NCBI GenBank assembly: GCA_036872755.1
Contig: JAVHNS010000014.1
Coordinates: 930,001-994,000, forward strand
Direction of reading: 5' to 3'
Length of the DNA: 64,000 bases
Origin: Orbilia blumenaviensis
Taxonomy: Eukaryota > Ascomycota > Orbiliomycetes > Orbiliales > Orbiliaceae
In this document: positions 54,193-64,000 of the stretch, piece after piece
Position numbering within the stretch: the first letter of the stretch is position 1
How the letters are laid out: the number at the start of each line of letters is the position of its first letter
The notes under the pieces: generated by a model
The model's input: the letters and a program-made list of their open reading frames with translations, nothing else
Databases searched by the model: none
Told to the model about the DNA's origin: nothing
Program-made: the position numbers and the translations under genes

Positions 54193-55008
54193 TTAGAACG
54201 CAAACTTCCCAGCCTCAAACCTCCCCACCTTCCCAGGCCTCACAACCTCAAAAACCCCTCCATCCTCACCATCAACCTCAGCAACAGGCACAACCCATCC
54301 ATTCCTAACCATAACCTCCAAAATCCGTCTGACCTCTTCATCACCCTTAACAACCACCCCACCATCACCAATCCAATACTCAAAATCCACGACACCACCC
54401 CATCCTTCCATCGCCACGAACCGCTCAGCCAATCCATCGACCTGTCGAGAAACCCATTCCTTCCAGACGAGTTTCGAAGAAAGTGGTTGCAATCGTTTCC
54501 CCGTGTGACGGTTCGTACGGTTCTGGGTTGGAGAGTTCAGGTGTGAGGTTGTGATCGCTGAGTCCAGTAATTTAAGCCATGATGATGAGATGGCGGAGTA
54601 TGGAACTGGTGTCAATATCTGAGATAGCGCTTTTGTACCGGACGGGGTGAGGTCGATGCCACCTTTATTCAACGAGGTGATAAAAATCGTAGCTGAGGTT
54701 TGCGATTGGCGGAATTGTCCAGCAGCAGCAGCAGTGGTATTAGGTGCTCCCGATGATGATGATGATGATGATGATGATTGGTGGTGATGGTGGTTGAGAA
54801 GCTGGTCGTTGCGGTGGATTGGGAGATGTGCGCTTCTGGCGTTGTGGTGGTGGTGATTGTTGGGGGAGGGACGGGTGTATTCCTGAACCACGCTCTGGCG
54901 GGGGAGAGGGTATTCTAGCGCGGCGGCTGCAGGGGATGTTAACGCCCTGAGCTGGAGGTTTGGAGTCGACCTGCAGGTGCGGAGGAGGGTTCGTGAGATT
55001 CGCTGCAT
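54193..55008 (-). CDS. Orphan 271-aa protein, probable mitochondrial presequence
   Basis: Single-exon frame from the ATG at 55008. The N-terminus (MQRISRTLLRTCRSTPNLQL) is Arg/Ser/Leu-rich without acids, typical of a mitochondrial targeting peptide. A low-complexity spacer follows with His runs (NNHHHHN and NHHHHQ), a run of nine Ser and short Ala runs. The C-terminal half looks folded: Ser/Thr/Leu-rich helices, then WKEWVSRQVDGLAERFVAM, then strands such as GVVDFEYWIGDGGVVVKGDE and a final FEAGKFAF. No family is recognised. The Ser run is encoded by a GAT/ATC trinucleotide repeat on the plus strand (about 54753-54777), so its length may vary between strains. Confidence 0.6.
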   Translation of the reverse strand: MQRISRTLLRTCRSTPNLQLRALTSPAAAALEYPLPRQSVVQEYTRPSPNNHHHHNARSAHLPIHRNDQLLNHHHHQSSSSSSSSSGAPNTTAAAAGQFRQSQTSATIFITSLNKGGIDLTPSGTKALSQILTPVPYSAISSSWLKLLDSAITTSHLNSPTQNRTNRHTGKRLQPLSSKLVWKEWVSRQVDGLAERFVAMEGWGGVVDFEYWIGDGGVVVKGDEEVRRILEVMVRNGWVVPVAEVDGEDGGVFEVVRPGKVGRFEAGKFAF

Positions 55009-58000
55009 TTTTTCTTTCTTTCCTTCCCCTTTCTTAAAAAATATATATATTTTAGAAAAATAGGTAGCAGGTTGAGAATTAGAAGAAAAAAAAGTCGGCA
55101 GAGATGTCGAAAAGTAAGTAGACCGGGATGTGTCGATGTCGATATACGTTCGGCGCCTTTTTATATAAGGTAGGAAAGATAAAATAGAGAATCCGTATTA
55201 TACACCAAAAGAAAAACCCGCTAGATAGCACGCCTGGTGATGAACCCTCTACACCTCCCTTTTCCTTCTTCCCTTCAAAATCAAATAAATAGAAAAAAAA
55301 ACCTTAGGGGGGGAAGAGAGAGAGAGGCGAGTGAACTAATGTTCTAAACAGTCCGTTTGCGCTTGATTCTGTTCGATACGACGGTTGTGTCGGCTGTGGT
55401 CTTGTTTAAGACAAAAGTATAAAAGAAGAAGAAGACGTAGAAGAAGAAGAGGCTAAGCTTGTCGAGCTCAAGAGATGGCGGGCGGTGCGGTTGGCGACGG
55501 GCGGTGCCAAACCAGAAGTAAAGTAAAGTTAAGTAAAGTTAAAGTACGTTTAAGGCTGGTGGTTGTTCAAGACAGCTTAAGAAGTTTAAAAAAGGTAACC
55601 CTTCAGCAAAGCCTAAAAGGACACCCCGTGACAGTTGATTCGATTCGATTGAAGATGGAATCAGAAAAATAGCAATTCCACGTTTACAAATCGAATCCTT
55701 AGAAAGTCAAAGGAGAAATAGAAAGAGAAAGATTTGACGTTTATCCAACCAACAGAAAAAAACGTGCCCGCTATTAATATATATATTAATATACTATCCT
55801 AGAAAGAAAGCGAAGAAAAAGAAGAAAAAAGAAAGAGACCATCGGAATCACCGCGAGCGACGCAAAAAGGAGGGAACCGACGTAATTCTTATACATTTAC
55901 CCAGCACCAACTAGTCCATCCATCCCCAAGGAAAAAAAAAGTAAATGAAAAAGGCCTTTCAGGAGTCCCCCTTTTTTTACGCAAACGATGATATCCTATA
56001 CCTAAAGGAACAATGATGATAAGAATAAAAAAAAGCCTTGCGCAAAGACAAAACGTACCATGTAAGTTAGGATACGTACGTAGCACCCTATGAACCTGGT
56101 ACCCACCGGTCTCATTAGTTAACTGGCTGGGTATCTAGCTAGCTAGCTCAGCTGTAGGGAATGTTCCGGCAGATGTTCGATGACCAGCCGGCGTCCGAAG
56201 CTGCAGCTAGCAAGCTTGGCCCCAATCAACATTAAGTAACAGACTTGGTTGAGTTGAGAGAGAGGGAGAGAGAGAGAGAAAGGCGTACAAAATTCGGTTG
56301 GAAAAGGCTCAAACTGTTGGATTTCCTCGCGCGACGCCCACACACACACGCACACACACAGGCATCCGGGTAGACTTAATTAGCGGTTGGGGATTCTTAA
56401 ATCGACCATCGATTCCTTGAAGATTGTGGAGCCTGCTACCTATGTAAAAGAAAAATATCTGTTACAGATGTCGGAGATATGCATTGCATGGCTTTTTTGT
56501 TCATGCAGATAGATAATTTAAATAAAAAATAATAATTTTTTTTTATCATATTATCTATCAGATGAAAAGAAAAAGAAAGGGAGATTAAAGGTCGCCAATG
56601 AGGTAGCGTGGAATATATCATCATCATCGTTGTGTATGTATCTGTGTAAGACATGTTTTTGGTGCTGCAAGTAGCTATGGAGCCTCGCCGGAGCGAATGA
56701 CCTCATCAGCATCATACTTACATACTTCGTATACACACATTTCAATTCTATACTACACGAACAGCTTAATCAATAGATCGCAGCAAGTCGCGTAAAGATA
56801 ATATATACTTCCCGTAAGAAATAAAAATCTCCAGTCCCTCCTAGGAAAATAAAATTCAAATTCAAAACAACGAAAGTCGCTGCACAGACGTCTACAAAGA
56901 AGCAGAAGCAGAAGCTCAAGAAGCACCCCTTAATCACCAAACCAAACTAAAAAAAACCCACAGACATGCACCAATATCCACACGCACACACCCACAGACG
57001 ATACAGATGACAAACACCCCTTCCCCAACCGGCACAATTAAGTAACAACTTTCCCCTTTCAGCGCTTTCTTTCCATTCCATCCATCCCAAGTCTTAGAGC
57101 TCTCTTTCTCTCTTCTCCTTCGGCGTACCGACCGAAAAGCCTTCTAATACTTCTTTTTCGGCGGCGGCGGCGGCGCCAGGGCAATGCAGTCCCGAAGGAA
57201 AGAAATTCCAACCCAACCTAAAAGAAACCCGTCAGATGACGAGGTCAGGCACACACAGTAGTTAGTGGTTAGGTTTTCCTAAAGAACAATCCGCAAACGG
57301 TAATTAGGTAACAAAGGTACTGCAGTTACCTTGCCTATACAGCTTAAGCTATCACAGTACAGTACCTTAACTAATGCACGATAGTTAGTTAACTCGTGGG
57401 GAAACGGTTTGCTATTCAACTACAAGTTTAACTGGAGAAAGGTAATTGTTAAGAACCTGGTTTCTTACGACACTCCGCTTCACAAAAGTCCAGCCCGCCA
57501 CCAGCAGCAGCCAGCCCATACAGAGGACGAAACGAAAGATCTTAAGAATGAACGGCTTCAACGATAGATTGAAATATATACGTAAAAAAAAAAGCAATAG
57601 ATATTTACGCTATACACTCCCCATCTCCCCATATCTCCACTCCCTATAAATATAAAAAAGCATATATATGACAGATTAAGTAAGTAAGTAATAGTAGTAT
57701 GTTAAGTGCCTAGATTCCAAAACTCAGTCACCACTAAAAAAAGAAGAGCACCGCCCCGGAGGTATAGATAAAGTACACCCTTGGTAAAGGCTAAGAAACG
57801 AAAATAATAAAAAAAAAACGACCTGCTACTTACTTAGTTGGTAAAAAGCTAAGAAGCAGCAGCGTAAGAAGAAGAAGTTGAAAAGTTAAAAAAGGTATTA
57901 AAAAAAGGTCACAAACAAAAAAAAGAAGAAGGAGAGGAAAAAAGCCATCTGTCATCGACAGATAGGCATGTAAAGAAGAAGTAGAAGAAAAGGCTATGGG

Positions 58001-58683
58001 GAATTATCAATCCAAGACTCCAACCCAATGGCGAGAAAAAGAGACGCAAAAAAAGGAAGAAGGAAGAGCATCGAAAGTAAAGAAGAGAAAAGAGAAAAGA
58101 GAAAAGAAACTGTAATTACGAATAAAGAAACACCCAAACAGAAAGATCAGGGGAGTACCTGTACGCAAAAAAAGACAACAAAGTAAAGCAAAAAGAGCGA
58201 CAGACAGAGCAATGGAATCAGCTATAACACAAAAAGAGAGAAGGAAAAAATATACAAAAGGGAAAGAAAGAGCGAAAGAGGCGACAACGATGCTTTTAGT
58301 AGAGAAGCTAATCGGGGGAGAAACATGCACAAAATAACAAAAATAAAAGGGAAGCGGAATATGTTCATAAGGCTATTTTTTGTGTCCCTCCCTGTTCCCT
58401 TTTTGGTATCCTTCATGATATGCGTTCCTCTGTCCCCTGGGTATCTCATCTCGTAACCTATTCTTCTTTGGATCAAAGGTGCTATCATACAAACTCCAAA
58501 AGAAAAAGAGAGAGAGAGGGAGGTGACTAGTAGATCTGAATAAAGGGAGGCCTGGGAAAAGGCAATATTGTCAATCCCCAACAGAAAGATTACAACACAG
58601 AGACATGCAAAAGTAATTGTAGGGCGTGTGAGTGAGCGAGAGTTGTGCAAGGTGCGCAAGATAATCAAACCAGGACCTCAGCA
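55009..58683. other. Long low-complexity region, possible small spliced gene inside
   Basis: About 3.7 kb rich in A and purine runs, GA repeats (about 56262-56280) and TA repeats (about 55779-55790). Frames on both strands are low-complexity. One minus-strand stretch (about 57517-57154) could hold a small two-exon gene with a hydrophobic first exon and a canonical GTAAGA donor, but two reading frames are equally possible, so it is not called. Confidence 0.4.
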
Positions 58684-60686
58684 CTATCGACCCGCATGTG
58701 CACTCAAGTTCGGATTCTGGTTGTTAGACGGATAATCCATACGTCGTCCATTGACCGGAACATCTTGATCAAAGCTAAAGCTATGGCTATGGTGCGAATG
58801 GTTTCCGTTTTCGTTGGCATACATCGGTTCGGGCAAACGGTGCGGCTCCGGGGCAGGCGGCGTCGAAACCTGGCGGACAGTCTGGTCCTTATACCATCCT
58901 TCCCCAGTTCGGTCGTTGTCCACGTGATGGAGGATAGGCTTGTCTGTGTGCTGCGCGTTCCCTCTTCCTCCATGCTTTCCGGGAACGCTCGAAAATTTGG
59001 CGACATCGCCATATTTCTTTAAGATTTCCTTAGTACTCATCTCGGAAGTGGCCATCATAGTCGGGTCGGAAAGTATCATCAGTAGATCTTCAGGGACCTA
59101 TATTACCACTAGTCAATATTACTCTTAATATAGCAGACGGATCTTATAAAAACATACCTCGCACATCTGCTCGTTGTACTCGATCAGTGTGTGGATGGCT
59201 TCAATGGCGAGGAAGCTGTCGTCCATCCCGGGGACCTGGTTCTTCATGTAAAGAATATTCGGAGTGATGACAGTAGCGAGATTGTGGACATCCATCTTGC
59301 TTCCGGACTCCTCATCAACATGTGAGAACGAAGCGACCCAGTTCAGGAAAGAAAACAGAATCTCTATTGAGTCGCGGTGGTATTTAGGCAGGAGACAGCA
59401 TGTTAAGTGTAGAACACGGCGCTTCTTCTCATCATCATCAAGCTCTACGACATCGTCAGCAAATCCAACATGAAAGTTGTGTTGTCTTATCAGAACCTAC
59501 TTTGTGAAACTATAAAAAGTTTATAGAGCTTGAATGTCAAAAGCGGGTCTGGGAGCTCTCGAAGGAACTTCTTGAGAAGGGCAGCGACTTGCACGGGGCC
59601 TTCCTTGACCAAGTCCGCATTCTCTGCACCAGAGTCAATCAAGGCAGTCAGGTCTTTCAGTCGGCGAATGTTGCCATTCTTTCGGAAGACACCCTCGACA
59701 GACATGTCTAAAAAAAAAAAAAGTCAGTTTATTCGCTAGACTATTAGAAGGAAGTGAACTCACCTAATTGCTTCATTGCCGTAATCGTGTCGTCTAAAAG
59801 AGCGGGAACCCTCAATGTCCCGGGCCCAATCCCCAATGACGACTCCGCATGATCCTTCTCAATAAGCTGTTCGAGCGGAACACCAAAAACGGCTATCAAA
59901 GAATCAGTAACCCTCTTAACGCCGCCATACACTATTGTAATACTCACCATTCTTCTTCTGTTTCTTGTTCTTTCCGCCATCCTGCTTAAAGCCCTTCGTA
60001 AATTTGTTCCACAGTGTCTGCTTCCCACTACGTTCGATCAAATCTAACAGTTCTTCCAGGTTGAAGTACTCAGAGACGAGCGGTAGCATGCACATGCACG
60101 CGAGATGGCGAATGATAAAATAATCGATTGCAGACAACTCCGAGAAATATCTTCGCATACGAGGTGCCGGTTGCGGTTGGCTGCTTCCCGTAGAATCGCG
60201 CTGGTACCCATTCATCAATTTCGGTTGGTGCATTCCGCCTGCTGAGAAAAAGCCTGAAGTACGGTGCTTAAACGCATTAGGTCGTTGTTCTCGGGCCTGT
60301 TCCTGCGCTGCTATTCTCGGAATGTCATCCAGGGTGAGGGTCTTCTCGTCACCGAAGGTGAGTTCGTTAATAGCTTCACCGTTGACGTCGCGATCTTCTA
60401 CGATCCTGAATCGTTCTCGCTCGTGTGAACCTTCGGCGCCAAAATTCTCATTCTCAATTATCCTCGACTGTCGAGCTTTTCTACCGCTAGAAGCGAGTTT
60501 CTGATCGAGACGTGTTGATCGCAACCGTCGGACATCCGAGACTGTGCTATTGTACCCTTCTCCCTCTCCGTGGTAGGATTTCGATCGGTTTTCGGCGGTA
60601 AGAGCGCCTGGTGCTAGAGAGCGGCCGGCATCATCATATCCGGTCAAGTTAGGATCATCTACCAGATTTATTAGCAAAACTATTTC

Positions 60687-60728
<42 letters not shown>

Positions 60729-62829
60729 TTCTTGCAGAACTTACCGGACGTGTGAGGCAACGTGCCACCCTCCTTCAACATATTCAATAGACGGGCCAAA
60801 GCCACCCTCAAGAGATACACATACTGCTTCAACCGGCTAACATGCTGGAATCCGCCCTGTACATCCGGAACATGGGCCGCACAGGAGGTGCACAGCAGCA
60901 CGGAAGCCGAAGAGAATCGTGCAGCGTCGACATCGTTCTTGAGGGGGTTGTTGCAACTCGAACAGTTGAAGCAGTTTATGTGCCACTTAAGCATCCCAAA
61001 CTTCATGCATTCATCCTCGATCGTGTTATGACAAGCAAAGCAGAGGTCTGAGTTGAGGTCGGCCAGCGCGGTGTTAACTTCAAATGTCGGCTTGACGTCC
61101 TTGGCGGCTTCTAGGTCGGACAATTCGGCCAAGAAGCGGTTGAATGCGTCCACATTACTATAATCACGTTCCTGAAAAGCCGTCAGATAAATATTTTGTT
61201 TTTGGTTCGCGCCGTAGGGTCGGTAGAGGGAGAAAAAGAGCGCGTACCAGCTTCAGAGCGCCTTGTAAACTGATCCTGATCAGAAGCTTGAGGTAATGCG
61301 CGAGGCCTGTTACCAGAGAGAGCAACTCCTGTGTTACACCAAGCTTGCGAACTCCTGTCTCCTGCGTTTTGGAAAGTAAAGTGAAGAATGCTACGATCTT
61401 TTTGCATAGCAGCTTGGCCTCCCTCGAGTACGCAAGTCCTACATCTTTGTTAGCAGGTAGAAAGAAAAAAACAAGCGGAAAAGAAGAAAACCTCGCCCTC
61501 CTCTCCTCTCGATTTTCCGGGGTCTGGATCCTACCTTCACCACCAATTCGATACAACTCAATGTCGAGGTTGTCGGCGCTAGTGAACAAAAGCTCGACGT
61601 GCCATATAAATTTCTCGGCGACAAATACCCCATCCACATAAGCTCCGTTGGAAACGTGTAGCAACATGTCGCTGATGTTGGCGGCTGAAGACTCTTCGTA
61701 GGTCGATAGTACGCTCCATATGCGATAAACTTTCTCTTCCATTTTTTCTTCAGCATCTCTGACAATCGAGCGCCGGGTGCTAGAGGGATCCTTTTCATCC
61801 TCCTCTTGGATTCTGGGTATTTCAGATGAATCCGATTCCGCCAGTTTTACATTCCAGAACTATAGATGATTGCACCACGGTAACGGGTTAGCGAGATGAA
61901 GGGGAAAGGGTGTGTATAAGTTGAACACCAGGAATTTGGAGGGCACCCAGAACAAAAACGGGCATAACTGACCTTGTGAATCATATAACACTCCGGATGC
62001 CAATGCTGATTTACACCGTTCCTGAATATTTCGACAAACTGCTTAAGTATTGCCGTTTGACAACCCTGGCATCTGGCGGCAAATTTGGTGGAGTAGTGGA
62101 AATGGCAGTAGACTTCGCCGTCATGTTCGTAGTAGGAATCCTGAGGGCCGAAGACGGTGGGACAGACGCAGCAGGTGAAATGTTCGATGTGGTATTTTCG
62201 TTCGAGGGCGGTGATATAGCTCCCACGCAGGGCACCACCACAGGCGTGACATAGCAGGTCTAGTCGTCTAAAGTAGTCGGTTTCGCAGAGAGGGTACTGT
62301 GATGTTCCGTCCTCGGAGTCTACGGGGAAAAACTTCTGGGCTACGATGGTTCCACAATCCTAATGGGAAGGCAAAATTTCTGGATGAGTATAAAAAATGC
62401 TGAGGAAGTGGAGGGAGAGAAAAAAGAAGTCGCACGAGGTAGTATTATCAGAGAGCAAAAATATGTGAGAGGTAAGAGTGAGGGTAAGAGTGAGAGAGAG
62501 GCAGTAGAAGTAATTATAAAAGAAGAAAAGAAGAAGAAGAATAGAAAACGTACTCGGCATCGAAAACAGTCTAGGTGGAAGGTGCCGCCGAGCGCCCTCA
62601 CAAACTGGCCGGTTAAAGGCAGTTCGCATTTCTTGCATATCCTACGGGAAGCCTCACTCTTAGAGGAGCCTCTTGGTTTACCATCGGTCGGAGAGAGGTT
62701 GGGTCTATCATCGGATCGCCGTGTGGAGGTGATATCAAGGGTTGGAGGAGGAGGAGCAGGAGGACCGGGGATGAGAGCTGAAGGGAGATTGTGACCTCGT
62801 AACTGGGGGTCGCCGTAGGGAGAAGCCAT
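58684..62829 (-). CDS. LRG1: LIM-domain RhoGAP, Lrg1-like
   Basis: Ten-exon minus-strand model: 62829-62554, 62359-61973, 61859-61535, 61438-61248, 61171-60745, 60658-59948, 59892-59764, 59707-59501, 59444-59158, 59097-58684, giving 1117 aa, all joins in frame. It stimulates GTP hydrolysis by Rho1 and so limits cell-wall glucan synthesis and polar growth; it acts at the cortex and septa. LIM1 begins C65-x2-C68 with H85, C88, C91, C94 and spans exons 1-2. LIM2 begins CHACGGALRGSYI, a partial LIM begins CQGC, and a later LIM in exon 5 begins CFACHNTIEDE. The RhoGAP domain occupies exons 7-9: GVFRKNGNIRRL carries the arginine finger R824, then KKFLRELPDPLL and NLATVITPNILY. The tail is His/Ser/Asn/Pro-rich. 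Intron 5 contains 38 consecutive T (sense strand). Identification is secure; Rga1-type GAPs are the alternative but have fewer LIM repeats. Confidence 0.94.
60688..60725. repeat. 38-nt A homopolymer in LRG1 intron 5
   Basis: Uninterrupted A run on the plus strand, a T tract in the sense strand of the intron at 60744-60659, where it may act as a long polypyrimidine tract. Its length may also be uncertain because of sequencing slippage. Confidence 0.85.
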
Positions 62830-62920
62830 TGGAAGCAACGGGGATGAAGCTGCCAGGAAAGGAAGGAAGGATAGCTAAATATATGGGGTGGGTGGTATGG
62901 GAGGAGAGTGACGCCGCCGT

Positions 62921-62942
62921 TGTCGTCGTCGTCGTCGTCGTC
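62921..62942. repeat. (GTC)n trinucleotide repeat
   Basis: About seven units just upstream of the LRG1 start codon, probably in the promoter or leader. Confidence 0.75.
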
Positions 62943-63790
62943 CGTTGTCGTCGTAGTCGGTATTTTTCGAGGTTTCAAGCGGGCGGGCTAGATCCCAGCT
63001 GAGGGACTGAACTGGCAGCCAGCAAGCACAAGCAAGCAGCAGCAGCAGCAGGGCTTACAGGCAGAGGCCCCGACGGGACAGCAGACCAGGCCAGACCAGA
63101 CCAAAACCGGTTGCACACAGACACACGCAGGGGATAGGCGGACAGACAGACACGCGAGCAGTCGAAATATAAGTGGCAGCAGTAGTAGGCAATGCGAATC
63201 GGACGGGAGGGAGATAGATGGAGAGAGAAGAACCGACAGCGAATGGGGGTCGCCAGGGGAAATATCGAAAGAGGAAGCAGGCGGCGGTTAGGAGGAGTTG
63301 GTTCAGGGTTTTAAGCGATCGAGGCTGTCTCTTTCTCTATTCCTCTATTCCCTCTTTGCTGTCCTTCTTCCTTTTTTGATGTTTTCTACTATCTCTTTTT
63401 CTTCTTCTTGCTTTTCTTCCACAGCTCAGTCAATCGATCAATTAGTCAGTCAGTCAGCCAATGAATCGGATCAAATCAATCAATCAATCGGTGGTGTTAT
63501 GGTCGGGCAAACAGCACTCCATTCGGGCAGTCGACATTGATAGCTGAGAATGAATTCGATTGATTGACGGATAGACAGATTGGTCGTGGTGGTTATGATG
63601 CAGGTGGCTGTGGTTGGCAGTTGTATAGGAGCTGGCGATAGGGGAGAAGAGAAAGAGGGAGAGAGAAAGAGAGTTCGAAGTTCGGAGGAGCGAGAGAAAT
63701 GGGCCAAAAAAGGATACTAGTAATAGCAATAATAATAATAACGCTGTGGTAGTATTAGTCGATATTAGTCGGTATGGTATTGGTGGCTAT

Positions 63791-63830
63791 TAGTGGTGGT
63801 GGTGGTAGTGGTAGTAGTGGTGGTGGTGGT
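63791..63830. repeat. GGT-rich trinucleotide repeat
   Basis: Imperfect (GGT/AGT)n run in the far 5' flank of LRG1. Confidence 0.7.
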
Positions 63831-64000
63831 GACGATGATGCTGATACAGATGGCCCCAGATGGGGATGGGATGGGTGACGGAGAGGTTGGAGGAGAGGGT
63901 GAGTGCGTGAGTGAGTGAGTGAGAGTTCGAGTGAGGGTGAGTGGATGTGAGAGAGATTGCGAGCAGGAAAGAGCCTGTCTTGTTCTGCCCCCCTCAAGCG

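Larger units (their letters stand above)
62830..64000. other. LRG1 5' region, dense microsatellites
   Basis: About 1.2 kb upstream of LRG1. It is purine-biased with several simple repeats, including (GTC)n at 62921-62942, CAGT/CAAT-type tetranucleotides at about 63430-63490, (GGT)n at about 63791-63830 and (GTGA)n at about 63903-63925. No gene is supported; frames here are repeat translations. Confidence 0.6.

Noticed and set aside
58222..58668. 148-codon hydrophobic minus-strand frame just after LRG1
   Set aside because: It begins at TTG and its hydrophobicity comes from the purine-rich plus strand (T-rich on minus). It lies in the LRG1 3' flank.
1..64000. CRISPR arrays, operons, prophage or bacterial signals
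   Set aside because: No regularly spaced direct repeats. Genes have introns and single promoters, and all recognised proteins are eukaryotic.
62830..64000. Open frames in the LRG1 5' region
   Set aside because: They translate microsatellites and purine-rich tracts (Ser/Leu/Pro/His runs) and carry no protein-like sequence.

Overview
The window reads as nuclear DNA of a filamentous ascomycete (Pezizomycotina). Genes carry short GT-AG introns of about 47-250 nt with CTAAC/CTAAT-type branch sites, ATG starts, TATA-type promoters and long untranslated intergenic tracts. The recognisable housekeeping genes are fungal: squalene epoxidase, a Yvc1-type TRP channel, Orc3, the three-LIM RhoGAP Lrg1 and Pcd1-type Nudix hydrolase. 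A leotiomycete is my best guess, but the sequence alone does not prove the class.

Layout. From 1 to about 31 kb the window is gene-poor and AT-rich, and secreted-protein genes dominate. Two paralogous 12-cysteine secreted proteins (2269-3258 and 7846-9099) flank a three-exon secreted Ser/Thr-rich protein (5449-6495). A SPRY-like protein (10352-11451) and a degenerate RNase III-like gene with a dsRNA-binding-like exon (11936-13207) follow. Two conserved genes interrupt this: squalene epoxidase ERG1 (14354-16075) and a TRP-like cation channel (16748-19205). After them come a 3.9-kb repeat-rich gap with a foldback/MITE-like element (about 20619-21005) and decayed coding sequence. Next are a berberine-bridge-enzyme-like FAD oxidase (23138-25060), a GPI-anchored Cys-rich protein and two small secreted proteins (26.9-29.8 kb), and a three-exon small hydrophilic stress-type protein (30935-31548).

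From about 32 kb to the right edge the genes are mostly conserved: a two-span membrane protein with an LPxY motif, an orphan 139-aa protein, a Pcd1-like CoA diphosphatase, a BTB-like protein, a cytosolic NAAA/acid-ceramidase-like amidase, an orphan 272-aa protein, a secreted M43 metalloprotease, ORC3, a probable mitochondrial orphan and LRG1. No operons, RNA genes or CRISPR arrays were seen. Genes act independently, as expected for a fungus. The shared theme of the left half is secretion into the environment or host interface.

Exon coordinates were worked out by eye from splice signals and reading-frame continuity. Every multi-exon model given sums to a whole number of codons. Several long open frames begin at TTG or GTG, and I moved those starts to the first plausible ATG. 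The most unusual items are the two-module 12-Cys secreted family, the RNase III-like gene that has lost half its catalytic acids, and the foldback element whose arms differ mostly by C-to-T/G-to-A transitions.
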